The notes under the pieces are model-generated. The model did no database searches. It saw only the letters and a program-made list of their open reading frames with translations, and was not told the origin of the DNA. This document shows, piece by piece, positions 8,159-16,689 of a stretch of 33,416 nucleotides of DNA. Position numbers and translations under genes: made by a program. Each line of letters begins with the position of its first letter. The first letter of the stretch is position 1. This stretch comes from Bacteroides sp. (GTDB lineage Bacteria > Bacteroidota > Bacteroidia > Bacteroidales > Muribaculaceae): positions 440,939-474,354 of the forward strand of contig JAAVCC010000003.1 of NCBI GenBank assembly GCA_014802535.1, in the 5' to 3' direction.

Positions 8159-9862
8159 ATGTACATCCATTTTAAACGATTTCTATCCGTGATGACTGTG
8201 CTAATATTAGGATTTTTATTATGTACAGGTCAAAAATTTGAAAAATTTGAAAAAAAAGGAAAATTTGGAATTCGAAATACCGAAACCAATAAAATAGTAT
8301 TAAAGCCAAAGTATTCATACATTGGAGATGTAAATCAGCCATTTACTATTATTAAATCATATAATAAACTGGATCAAAAGGAATATTCCGGATTGTTACG
8401 CGATGGAGAAGTTTTACTTCTCAACTGTGCATTCGATGAAGTTTTTATGCCTCAGGAATATTCGGATGGTGTTGTTCGTGTTTTTGTGGAGAAGAGTAAT
8501 AAAAAATTTTTAATTGAAATTGAACCTAATCAACTTAAACTGGTAATTGATAAGCCAATTAAAGATTTTGAAGTGTCGCCAAATGGCTCAAAATTTATAA
8601 ATTATGAACTTAGACCAAATACTTGGGTTTGGAAGATAGAGGATAAAAATGGGAAAGTAATATATGATTTTATAAGTGATGTTACTCAGCTAAGCGGAAA
8701 TGCAATTCTCCTCCATGATAGGAATAAAGACAAGTATATTATTATTGACGAAAATGGTAGAGAGATCGGGTCAAAGGGTATGGGATTATATGACTATGGC
8801 TATACCTCTAAGCCAGAAGGATTCTATACCAGCAAGATAGCTGTAGTCGGAAATAACCTTGTTCATTTATTAGAGCGTGCTGGCTATTTCTATAAAGCAT
8901 CTACAATTGCACCTGATGGATCGCAAAAATACGGATTGGTGTATGGTATATATGGTAATAGTGGACGTTTTGGGCCTGAAATTATTGAGTTTATACCTTT
9001 TGAATATAAGCAGTTGAAAGTGTCAAGTCGTAAACTTGAACATGCCGGAATGGGATCCGTCGCATTAAAAGATTTTGATATACTTTCAATTGATACAGAT
9101 AAAGAAATTCCGGATTTCTATTTAGAAAATTTATCTAAGAGTAGAGGATGGGTAGAAGCAACGGTAAATGGTGATAGTAGAAAACTATTTAATCAGGGTG
9201 CTAAGTTAAGGGTTGAAGATGATCCAGAAATAGTTCCAGAAACAATTAATATTGGTGATTGGGAAATTTTTACTGAAAACAATAAAAAAGGTTTAAGAAC
9301 AAATAATGGAACTATATTATTGCCACCTGTTTATACGCAGATAAGTGTTACATCTGACGGAAAGAATAATTATAAGCAAATATCCTCGTTTAATGGATTG
9401 TTTTATTTGTTCCAGGATAAAAATTACGGAGTCTATAATGCTCATCGAAAAAAAATAATTGTACCTGTAAATAATTGGGAAAGTATTGCTGATAACTATA
9501 ACTTTAATGGACTTAAAGTTCGTTCTCATGACGGGTCCGTATCATACTATTTACTAAATGGTGTAAAAATTGTTGGACCATTTGAAGAATCGATAAGAGT
9601 TCTTGATAAAGGCACTGCCGTTAAGAAAAATGGTAAATGGGGCTTCATAAATACAACTGGGCAACAGGTAATACCATTCAGGTATGATAAATTTGATGAT
9701 GAATCAATCGGTTGGAGTTCAAGATTGATTTTTTATTCAACAAACGGAGCTGACATAACGTATTATATTTGTGATTATAATGGAAGGCTGGTGGCTTCAC
9801 AATCTTTCAAGTCTCATCAATATAAGCAAAAAAAGGACTTTATTTTGAAATACTGTAACTAA
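8159..9862 (+). CDS. Secreted WG-repeat protein
   Basis: A 567-aa protein with a signal peptide (about 1-25; no good lipobox). At least five degenerate WG repeats follow, of the type KxGKWGFINxxGxxVIPxxYD. The clearest is near the C-terminus (KKNGKWGFINTTGQQVIPF); others are the first repeat after the signal peptide (KKGKFGIRN), NKKGLRTNNGTILLPPVY and DKNYGVYNAHRKKIIVPV. WG repeats form beta-propeller-like surfaces, commonly for protein contacts; no catalytic motif is visible. Expected location is periplasm or cell surface. It lies 63 bp after the 7289 gene and 18 bp before the next gene. Codon use is noticeably A/T-rich compared with the flanking housekeeping genes, suggesting horizontal acquisition. 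Confidence 0.75.
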   Translation: MYIHFKRFLSVMTVLILGFLLCTGQKFEKFEKKGKFGIRNTETNKIVLKPKYSYIGDVNQPFTIIKSYNKLDQKEYSGLLRDGEVLLLNCAFDEVFMPQEYSDGVVRVFVEKSNKKFLIEIEPNQLKLVIDKPIKDFEVSPNGSKFINYELRPNTWVWKIEDKNGKVIYDFISDVTQLSGNAILLHDRNKDKYIIIDENGREIGSKGMGLYDYGYTSKPEGFYTSKIAVVGNNLVHLLERAGYFYKASTIAPDGSQKYGLVYGIYGNSGRFGPEIIEFIPFEYKQLKVSSRKLEHAGMGSVALKDFDILSIDTDKEIPDFYLENLSKSRGWVEATVNGDSRKLFNQGAKLRVEDDPEIVPETINIGDWEIFTENNKKGLRTNNGTILLPPVYTQISVTSDGKNNYKQISSFNGLFYLFQDKNYGVYNAHRKKIIVPVNNWESIADNYNFNGLKVRSHDGSVSYYLLNGVKIVGPFEESIRVLDKGTAVKKNGKWGFINTTGQQVIPFRYDKFDDESIGWSSRLIFYSTNGADITYYICDYNGRLVASQSFKSHQYKQKKDFILKYCN

Positions 9863-9880
9863 TAATCAACTATAAATTAT

Positions 9881-10726
9881 ATGAGAAGAATAAATATTTT
9901 GTATAGACTTCTTTTGCTCTTAATGGTTAACACAATTTTTTCTGCATATGCAGATACGCCATATGTTGAGCTGGTTGCTATCGATAATAATGGAGAAATG
10001 TTTACAATTGAAATCTTTAAGTCAGAAAGATCTCAAAATAAAATAGATGTAGTAATTTATCAAAATTCTAATCCAGCTGAAAAGATTCATGGTACAGGAA
10101 CTGGATTCCGTGATTTTTATTATGTAAATACCGATACTCCACTTTTTGATATTACCTTTCAGAATGGTGATTTGAAAAAATTACAGCCATTCAAAAAAAT
10201 TATGTATATATACAATAATTACGGAGATAGTTTCATTGCACCCAAAGACACTAAAGATCCGGGATGGAGAATTCCATATATTGTTTATAAGAAAGATGGT
10301 GTAGTTATCACACCAATTACATCTCTAAGCAATCCTGAAAATGCGAGTAATTGTAAACCAAATTCTCCATTAAATTTATATGATTTTTTGGAAACAAATA
10401 TGGAAATACGTTCTGTCTCGGATATTTTTAAACAATTAAAGTTGAAGGATTTTTCAATGGGAGAGTCAAATGGAATCACATCATTTAAAAAAGATGGTAT
10501 ATCTATTTATTATTATTTTGAGGAGATGAATGCATCCGACAGTTTCAATATATCGTTTCCTTCTGTAAAAGATGCAGAAAAATTTATCTCTATAATAACA
10601 GATGATGAGCGTTGGGTTCCTCAAACTAATTATTTTGGTAAAACTATCGGTTATAAATTTAATCGTGTAACTATAAGCTATGATTTTGATAATTTCTCGG
10701 ACGTGACTATTATAGGAGAAAGATAG
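9881..10726 (+). CDS. Secreted protein of unknown function
   Basis: A 281-aa protein with a signal peptide ending near Ala-Tyr-Ala (residue 24). The mature part has beta-rich segments (YVELVAIDNNGEMFTIEIF near the start) and a C-terminal region (about 180-281) built around VSDIFKQLKLKDF and IGYKFNRVTISYDF. No family was recognised and no catalytic motif is evident. It is last in the three-gene group, 18 bp after the WG-repeat gene and directly before a strong terminator, so the two secreted proteins are probably made together. Confidence 0.65.
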   Translation: MRRINILYRLLLLLMVNTIFSAYADTPYVELVAIDNNGEMFTIEIFKSERSQNKIDVVIYQNSNPAEKIHGTGTGFRDFYYVNTDTPLFDITFQNGDLKKLQPFKKIMYIYNNYGDSFIAPKDTKDPGWRIPYIVYKKDGVVITPITSLSNPENASNCKPNSPLNLYDFLETNMEIRSVSDIFKQLKLKDFSMGESNGITSFKKDGISIYYYFEEMNASDSFNISFPSVKDAEKFISIITDDERWVPQTNYFGKTIGYKFNRVTISYDFDNFSDVTIIGER

Positions 10727-10746
10727 ACTTCTCTTCCACATTAACG

Positions 10747-10782
10747 ATGAGGGTATGTTAATTTTAACATATCCTCATTTTT
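10747..10782 (+). terminator. Rho-independent terminator after the accessory operon
   Basis: A 14-15 bp stem (ATGAGGGTATGTTAA with its complement, one G-U pair) spans 10747-10778 and is followed by a T run. It closes the 7289-10726 transcription unit. Confidence 0.85.
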
Positions 10783-11582
10783 CATGATGTATCCTAAAAA
10801 AATAAATTTGTATAAAAAAATATTAGGATTTATTACAATCGATAAATGAAATCCGTTCTACATAATAAAGAGGATGTCGCGTGTCAAGTTTCTGTTTTTT
10901 AGGTGATAATCTGCTTCTTTGACTGGTATGATTTTGATACGTCTGGCGGTCTTTATTGTCAGTGATACAAACATAATGTCGTGTATTGTCTATTCAATTG
11001 TAGAATGTGTCTATCCTATACCGGAGTAGATCGTTATCGAGTGTGAAAAACGTTTTATTCCCGATTTGTTTAAGATTATGAAGGCTTTGGGTAATATTAT
11101 CGTGGGGGTGGAATGTCGTAATAAAGAATCTGATAAGATCGGCTGAATCCATTTATAAGGTTCATCCAATTTTATTTAATCAAAAGAGGGCTATACTTAG
11201 TATTCGGTTGTTTGCTCCCTTATGTAGTCTGTTCTCATCCGTTGCTTAGAGCGACAATGTGCCGTCTAAAGCGACATTTAGGGAGGCATTTAAAGCGACA
11301 CTACGGAATAGGGCGACATTTAATGCCCTAAATTATTGTTGAGAATATAATATATCATATAAAATAAGTGCCGAGGACTAATGTTACCATAGCCCTCGGT
11401 GCGAGCGACGAAGCCGAAGAATCGTCTAATAGGATTGTAAAGAATTAAATCTTTCTCAAATGGCAAATTTGATTAAAGTTTATTTTCGCGTTCTGAGATT
11501 TCGGCATCAGTCATGGTGTAGCCTCCGAGACTACCTTCTTTTGCCTGAATACAGATATATCAAAATCACAAACATAAGAATG
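10783..11582. other. Gene-free stretch with decayed coding fragments
   Basis: About 800 bp with no credible gene. Short open stretches of about 38 codons occur (10858-10974 minus, with an ATG; about 11027-11143 plus, without one). They look protein-like but have no partner sequence or promoter and are best read as decayed remnants. The TGTCGC repeat cluster at 11251-11318 is listed separately. A 6-bp hairpin (CCGAGG/CCTCGG) lies near 11370-11400. Confidence 0.5.
11251..11318 (-). repeat. Four spaced GCGACA (TGTCGC) repeats, IS21-like end remnant
   Basis: GCGACA occurs at 11251, 11271, 11295 and 11313 (spacings 20, 24 and 18 bp), mostly in the context TTTAAAGCGACA. On the minus strand this reads as repeated TGTCGCTTTA. 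IS21-family elements have multiple spaced repeats of their TGT-starting end sequence, so this may be an orphan end. No istA/istB genes are nearby. The assignment is tentative. Confidence 0.35.
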
Positions 11583-11599
11583 TGAGTCAGGTGCTCTAA
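11583..11599 (-). repeat. 17-bp fragment of the tRNA-Met gene
   Basis: The 17 bases at 11583-11599 are identical to 11685-11701 inside the tRNA-Met gene (D-loop to anticodon stem), same orientation, 102 bp apart. It could be an attachment-site remnant or debris of a lost tandem tRNA copy. Confidence 0.55.
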
Positions 11600-11634
11600 A
11601 AATAAGAAAGCCAATCAGATTGGGTCTGACTGGC
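11600..11634 (-). terminator. Terminator of the tRNA-Met transcript
   Basis: On the minus strand a stem GCCAGTCAGA/TCTGATTGGC (one mismatch) is followed by TTTCTTATTTTT. It lies 13 bp downstream of the tRNA 3' end. Confidence 0.75.
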
Positions 11635-11646
11635 TTGATCTTTTTG

Positions 11647-11720
11647 TGGTCCCACTTGGGCTTGAACCAAGGACTCCCTGATTATGAGTCAGGTGCTCTA
11701 ACCAACTGAGCTATAGGACC
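11647..11720 (-). tRNA. tRNA-Met (CAT anticodon)
   Basis: A 74-nt cloverleaf. Acceptor stem GGTCCTA/TGGGACC, D-arm AGCTCAGTTGGTTAGAGC, anticodon arm CCTGA-CTCATAA-TCAGG with anticodon CAT, T-arm with GGTTCAAGCC, discriminator A. CCA is not encoded. Elongator Met is most likely; a lysidine-modified Ile2 tRNA with the same anticodon cannot be excluded from the sequence alone. Confidence 0.92.
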
Positions 11721-11737
11721 TGGAATTTTTCCGAGTG

Positions 11738-11769
11738 CAAAGGTACTGCTTTATTTGGTAAGTTGCAAA
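11738..11769 (-). promoter_or_regulatory. Promoter of tRNA-Met
   Basis: Minus strand: TTTG (11766-11769), 20 bp spacer, TACCTTTG (11738-11745). Both boxes match fully. It is 17 bp upstream of the mature tRNA 5' end. Confidence 0.8.
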
Positions 11770-11805
11770 TATTTTGAATTAAAATGTTGGTGGTTAACTA
11801 TCTTT

Positions 11806-14613
11806 TTAGAAGCGACGACCGGGACCGCCAGGTCCTCCGGGACCACGACCGGGACCACGACCGGGGCCGCCGGGACCCATATTGCGACTTTCGGGTTGAT
11901 TACCTTTGCCGAATGTGTTAAACTTATAGGTAAGGGTAAACATGAAGTAACGCGAGAGGGTGTTATATTCCGTGTCTTCGGTGTAGCGGTAGTTGTAGGT
12001 ACGAGACGTGTTGTTTTGCTGATGCAAAAGGTCGTATGCCTTAACCGAGAATGTAGCCGATTTGTCGCGGAGGAACTGGTAGGCGATTGTCGCATTCCAC
12101 ATCCATGATTTGGTGTTGAAACCCGACGAATAACCGCTTGTTTGTGTATAGTTGAGGTCGGTTGACAATACTATGCCCCACGGGGTGTAATATGTTCCGT
12201 TGAAACGTCCTCCATAGTTATGAACCATCTGGTTGTTTGTTGCGACGGTATTGTCAGACGTTTGCAAGCGATAGAAAGGACGCAATTCCAACTCGAGATT
12301 GTCGGGGCGGAAGGCGATACCAAATGACTCGTTCCACATAACCGAGCGTGAGCGATTGCGCATTGCGTTTGTGAAACCGATTTGCTGGTTAAAGTTGAGG
12401 AACATCATGTTGTTGAATGTCCATGTGCGACGTTTGAACGGCAGTGAAATCATGTTCATCAATCGTGCGCTCCAAACACCGTTGACGTTTTCGTATGTCG
12501 TCACTTGACCTGATGTAGCGGCGTCGGTGACTGTATTAGAAACGATCGAGTTTTGAGTAGCCGATACGTTTAACATCAACATGATTGAGCGTTGGGCCTG
12601 TTGGTTGAAGTCTTGGAATCGGAATTCAACGTTATGTGTAAAGGTCGGGTCAAGGTTGGGATTACCGATAACAACACGCAAGGGGTCAGAGTAGTCGGGA
12701 ACGGGCTGTAACTGGGTCATTGACGGTTGAGAGCTGCGTCCGCGATAGTTCACCATCATTGAACGTGATCTTGACATTTTGTAGCGGAAACGTGTATAAG
12801 GCGCATAGTTCCAAACCCAGCGTTCGGGGATTGTTCGGCGATCGTCAAGACCATTGATGCTCTTGGACATTGACGGAACAAATGCCAAACCGGCGTCAAG
12901 AGTTATGTCTTTCGTTACTTTTTTATATCCGACGCTGACATTTTGAGTGAAGTAGTCATTTCGGAACTCGTTGCTTAACGAGTCGTTGAAAATAAGATAA
13001 TCGGGATTGATTATCGGATTCATCGGGTCGGTATAATCAATGGGGTGGTCATAAACTTTTTTGTCGGAATTATTCCATCGATAGTTCATGCGGTAGGCAA
13101 AGGTTAAGAAGTTTCCTTTCTTTACATTTCCGAGCGGTTCGGTCCATGTAACGCGTGCGCTAACCGAGTTTGACCATGTATGACTGTCAAGATATTGATC
13201 CCAAACTGATGTTGAGTCGAGCAAGAAGAATCGGTTCCATGAATATGTATTCTCATCTTCGCGAGTATTAGACAGTTGATAGTTTGCCTGAATAGAGAAT
13301 GAACGACCTTTATGGTGCTTAAAGTTGTGGCTATATATTAAATTACCGCCCAAATCGTATGATTTACCATGTGAATCAGAGTTATTGATTGAACGTGTAA
13401 CAGAGTCACGGAGCGCGTTTCCGGCACGGTTTAATGACTCGCCAAAACTTTCAGAGTCATTGATGTTATAGCTGAATCGCGGACGGAAATCAAACGTGTT
13501 GAATGAGTCGGGTTTCCATTCGATTCTAAAGTCGGTGTTAAAGTTATGACCCTTGTCATAGGCTTGAGTGAGAGATGATTCAGTAGGGAGTGAGTCGGCG
13601 AAAAAATACTCACGTTCACGACGGGTATATGTGTCACGGCTTGAATGAGCGTATCTCACATTACCGCCGACACGCAAAATCTCTTTATTCCCGACATTGA
13701 AGTTTACGCCAAATGTTTGAGATGTGTTGACACCGCGGTCGCCTCCAAATCGACGGAAACGGTTGCCATTACCATCGGTAAATCCCATGTCATTGGTATT
13801 GTTGGCTGCGCCGAGGAATGTAATCTGGTTGTCATTCCAAAAACGATTGATGTTAAAAGCTACTTGATAGCGTGAATCTGTACCATAGCCGCCTTCAACT
13901 GTTCCGAACCAACCGTTTTTCATCCCTTTTTTTACTGTCAGGTTGATGACGGTTTCATCTTCTCCGTCATCTACTCCGGTCAAGCGGGCAAGGTCGCTCT
14001 TGCGGTCAACCACCTGAAGTTTGTCAATCATGTTGACGGGTAGATTTTTAGAGGCAACTTTAGGGTCATCGCTGAAAAATTCCTTGCCATCGACAAGTAT
14101 TTTTGTGACTTCCTTTCCGTTAGATGTGATTTTTCCGTCTGAATCTACTTCAACTCCGGGCAAGCGTTTCAGTAGGTCTTCGATCACGGCATTGGGTTGA
14201 GTTTTATATGAATCGGCATTAAACTCGATTGTGTCTTCTTTGACTGTAATTGGGGTTTTAACAGCGGTTACAACCGCTTCTTTAAGTGTGATAGACGATT
14301 CTTCGAGTACGATTTTACCAACGTTTATTGATGCATTTTTTATTTCGACATTGGTAAGTTTTCGTTTATATCCTACATATGTGTATTCGACGATATATTT
14401 CCCTGCGCGGAGTCCGGTGATTGAGAAAACTCCATCCATATTAGCAGCTCCGCCTTTAACGTAAGTGCTGTCTTTTGCCAACAGAATTCTTACACCTGCT
14501 TCGGGAAGTGCTTCGTCAGTTTGGTCGACGACTGAACCTGAGATATTATAAGCATTGAGGGTTGTTGCGCTCAGCAATAGTGTGATAAATAGGAGTAATA
14601 CTCGACGTATCAT
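11806..14613 (-). CDS. TonB-dependent receptor-like outer membrane beta-barrel protein
   Basis: A 935-aa outer-membrane protein. Signal peptide 1-21, then a carboxypeptidase-regulatory-like domain (about 25-110, SGSVVDQTDEALPEAGVRI). A plug-like region follows (about 125-235, with EDLLKRLPGVEVDSDGKI and ILVDGKEFFSDDPK), then a long barrel of the OMP_b-brl_3 type. There is no SusD partner, so this is not a Sus-type transporter; the substrate is unknown. The C-terminus is odd: after the last barrel strand there is a Gly/Pro/Arg-rich tail of about 24 residues (about 912-935) that still ends in Phe. No promoter with both boxes was found in the 135-bp gap to the CNNM/CorC gene. Confidence 0.88.
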   Translation of the reverse strand: MIRRVLLLFITLLLSATTLNAYNISGSVVDQTDEALPEAGVRILLAKDSTYVKGGAANMDGVFSITGLRAGKYIVEYTYVGYKRKLTNVEIKNASINVGKIVLEESSITLKEAVVTAVKTPITVKEDTIEFNADSYKTQPNAVIEDLLKRLPGVEVDSDGKITSNGKEVTKILVDGKEFFSDDPKVASKNLPVNMIDKLQVVDRKSDLARLTGVDDGEDETVINLTVKKGMKNGWFGTVEGGYGTDSRYQVAFNINRFWNDNQITFLGAANNTNDMGFTDGNGNRFRRFGGDRGVNTSQTFGVNFNVGNKEILRVGGNVRYAHSSRDTYTRREREYFFADSLPTESSLTQAYDKGHNFNTDFRIEWKPDSFNTFDFRPRFSYNINDSESFGESLNRAGNALRDSVTRSINNSDSHGKSYDLGGNLIYSHNFKHHKGRSFSIQANYQLSNTREDENTYSWNRFFLLDSTSVWDQYLDSHTWSNSVSARVTWTEPLGNVKKGNFLTFAYRMNYRWNNSDKKVYDHPIDYTDPMNPIINPDYLIFNDSLSNEFRNDYFTQNVSVGYKKVTKDITLDAGLAFVPSMSKSINGLDDRRTIPERWVWNYAPYTRFRYKMSRSRSMMVNYRGRSSQPSMTQLQPVPDYSDPLRVVIGNPNLDPTFTHNVEFRFQDFNQQAQRSIMLMLNVSATQNSIVSNTVTDAATSGQVTTYENVNGVWSARLMNMISLPFKRRTWTFNNMMFLNFNQQIGFTNAMRNRSRSVMWNESFGIAFRPDNLELELRPFYRLQTSDNTVATNNQMVHNYGGRFNGTYYTPWGIVLSTDLNYTQTSGYSSGFNTKSWMWNATIAYQFLRDKSATFSVKAYDLLHQQNNTSRTYNYRYTEDTEYNTLSRYFMFTLTYKFNTFGKGNQPESRNMGPGGPGRGPGRGPGGPGGPGRRF

Positions 14614-14748
14614 GTGTAGAATTAATGAATTGATAATGCGTGACAGTTGAGAGTAGCTTAAAATGCTACGTTACTAAGACCCGCAATGTCGTATAAAGTA
14701 AAATGAAATTATAGTCAAAAAACGTTAATATATGATGATATTGCAATG

Positions 14749-16020
14749 TTATTCGCTTTTATGCTCGTGAACCGTAACTTTGATTAGTTCAAGTCGCGTT
14801 TCGGTTTTTTTGAGAACCTCAAAAGAGAGATCTCCCAAGCTGATTTCTTCACCTTGAGAGGGGATTGAACCGAGTGAGTGAAGCAGATAGCCGGCAAGGG
14901 TTTGATAATCATCATCTTCGGGTATATCTATAGGATACGTTTCATTGAGATATTCAATTTCTATACGACCTGAAAATTCGTAGGTGTTCGGTCCGACCTG
15001 ACGTTGAATTATGCGCGCATGGTCATGCTCATCCTGGATATCGCCAAATATCTCTTCAACAAGGTCTTCAAGTGTTACCATTCCGGCAGTTCCACCAAAT
15101 TCATCAACAATGATGGCGATTGATCTCTTTTCAGCAAGAAGACGCTTCATCATTTTGTTGGCTTTGAGCGTTTCGGGGGCATAAATTACCTCCTTGATGT
15201 TATCTTTCCATGATTGGTCGCGATGGAAAAGTTCTGAAACGTGGATATATCCCAGAATATTGTCAATATCCTCTTTATAGACGATAATTTTTGAACGTCC
15301 CGATTTTGTGAATAAGTCGCTGAGTTGTTGTTCAGTAGTGTTGTCAATATCCACGGCAACGATCTCGTTTCGTGGAATCATGCAATCGCGCAGGTGAATT
15401 TGTGAAAAATCGAGGGCATTATGAAATATCTTTACTTCATTCTCAATCTCTTCAGCCGAGTTAACATTTTGGTCGATAGAACGTTCAAGATATTGATTGA
15501 GGTCGCCGACCGACAGATAACCGAGCGGCGATTCGGTATCTTTGATTCCGAAAATTCTCATCAGCATTTTTGAAATCCAGGTCGTAAATGTTGATATGGG
15601 ATATAAAATAATGTAGATTGCAAAAAGCGGAATCGAGAATAATTTCAGCGAGTTGTTGGGATTGATACTGAAAATTGTTTTTGGTATAAACTCACCCGAA
15701 ATCAAGATCACACCGGTTGAGATTAGTGATGAAAATATGAGTATCAGAGCATCGCTTGAAAAATAATGTTCGAGCCATGGGTCAAGAACCGCGGCTGCTC
15801 CCATACCATAAATTACCAGTGCAATATTATTGCCTACGAGAATTGTAGAGATGAAAAAAGCCGAGTTGTTATAGAATACATTAAGAATGTGTGAAACCGT
15901 ACCTCCACGTTTGATGTCGAGTTCAACTCTGACGCGGTCACCGGTCACAAATGCTATTTCAACACCCGAAAAAATTGCTGAAAAAATCAGTGTTACAATA
16001 ATTAATATATACCAACTCAT
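14749..16020 (-). CDS. CNNM/CBS/CorC transporter-associated protein (hemolysin family)
   Basis: A 423-aa inner-membrane protein. The N-terminal CNNM (DUF21) domain has about four membrane segments (1-170). Two CBS repeats follow (about 195-320, including RDCMIPRNEIVAVD and IAIIVDEFGGTAGMVTLEDL), then a C-terminal CorC_HlyC domain (about 335-415). The family is linked to divalent cation (Mg/Co) efflux. A GldE-like annotation is possible, since both share this layout. The gene overlaps lptC by 4 bp (ATGA), so translation is coupled. Confidence 0.88.
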   Translation of the reverse strand: MSWYILIIVTLIFSAIFSGVEIAFVTGDRVRVELDIKRGGTVSHILNVFYNNSAFFISTILVGNNIALVIYGMGAAAVLDPWLEHYFSSDALILIFSSLISTGVILISGEFIPKTIFSINPNNSLKLFSIPLFAIYIILYPISTFTTWISKMLMRIFGIKDTESPLGYLSVGDLNQYLERSIDQNVNSAEEIENEVKIFHNALDFSQIHLRDCMIPRNEIVAVDIDNTTEQQLSDLFTKSGRSKIIVYKEDIDNILGYIHVSELFHRDQSWKDNIKEVIYAPETLKANKMMKRLLAEKRSIAIIVDEFGGTAGMVTLEDLVEEIFGDIQDEHDHARIIQRQVGPNTYEFSGRIEIEYLNETYPIDIPEDDDYQTLAGYLLHSLGSIPSQGEEISLGDLSFEVLKKTETRLELIKVTVHEHKSE

Positions 16021-16679
16021 TTTTTTACTTCTGATTTTATGGTATCACTATCGCTCTGTTCCATAGGTAAATTGGCAGGTTCACTGTCGTTTTTGCGTTC
16101 GGGCACGGGGAATATTCCTGACGGATGATTGACTGTGTAATCAGTCATGTTTTCATTTGATGTGAAGCCATATCCCTCGATAATGCGGTTTGAACGTTCT
16201 ATGTGAATGAACGAATCAGAGTAAACCGAGTGTTTGCTCTGATCCCAAAATATTTGTTGAGTTAAAAATTTATCACCGACAGTGTTACGCATTCTAACGT
16301 TTCCATCGAGACGCCAAATTTTTTTCTGACTGAAATATGTGGCTGAGTCACAGGTTATTGTGGCATCGACTGCCATGTTGTTGTCATATTTCTCCATATC
16401 GAGACCCTCCGGAAATTTCCATTTTGGGTCACGAATGTTGTCAAACATAAGCCAAAGAGGGGCTGTTATGTGATATCGCGTATAACCCGAGTCTGATATG
16501 AGCGTTGATACGTCACGAGTGAGCATTGTCGGCATTTGGTCAACATTTTCAAGGCTGATCATTCCGGGCTTTACCTTTTCGCGGCATGATGTTGTTACGG
16601 CAGCCATCATCATGACGACTGCTATTGCCGGCAATAGCATCATTGCCTTTGACCGCGAACACATCCGTGCCTCACTCAT
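16017..16679 (-). CDS. lptC: LPS export periplasmic protein LptC
   Basis: A 220-aa membrane-tethered periplasmic protein of the LptC family. It joins the LptB2FG ATPase to LptA in lipopolysaccharide transport. The N-terminus is hydrophobic and ends in TTSC at residue 32, which may be a lipoprotein cleavage site as in other Bacteroidetes LptC proteins. The body has the beta-jellyroll pattern with YHITAPLWLMFD, TITCDSATYFSQKK, LDGNVRMRN and IEGYGFTSNENMTDY, characteristic of the family. It overlaps the downstream CNNM/CorC gene by 4 bp and lies 10 bp after the outer-membrane protein gene, so all are in one operon. The exact start (Met1, Met6 or Met13) is uncertain. Confidence 0.88.
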   Translation of the reverse strand: MSEARMCSRSKAMMLLPAIAVVMMMAAVTTSCREKVKPGMISLENVDQMPTMLTRDVSTLISDSGYTRYHITAPLWLMFDNIRDPKWKFPEGLDMEKYDNNMAVDATITCDSATYFSQKKIWRLDGNVRMRNTVGDKFLTQQIFWDQSKHSVYSDSFIHIERSNRIIEGYGFTSNENMTDYTVNHPSGIFPVPERKNDSEPANLPMEQSDSDTIKSEVKK

Positions 16680-16689
16680 TTTTTATTGA

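Noticed and set aside
10858-10974. 38-codon minus-strand frame in the gene-free stretch
   Set aside because: No promoter, no family resemblance and bounded by stops; more likely a decayed fragment.
11466-11550. Minus-strand frame ending in MTDAEISERENKL
   Set aside because: Reads like a protein C-terminus but is cut by a stop upstream, with no gene body in any frame.
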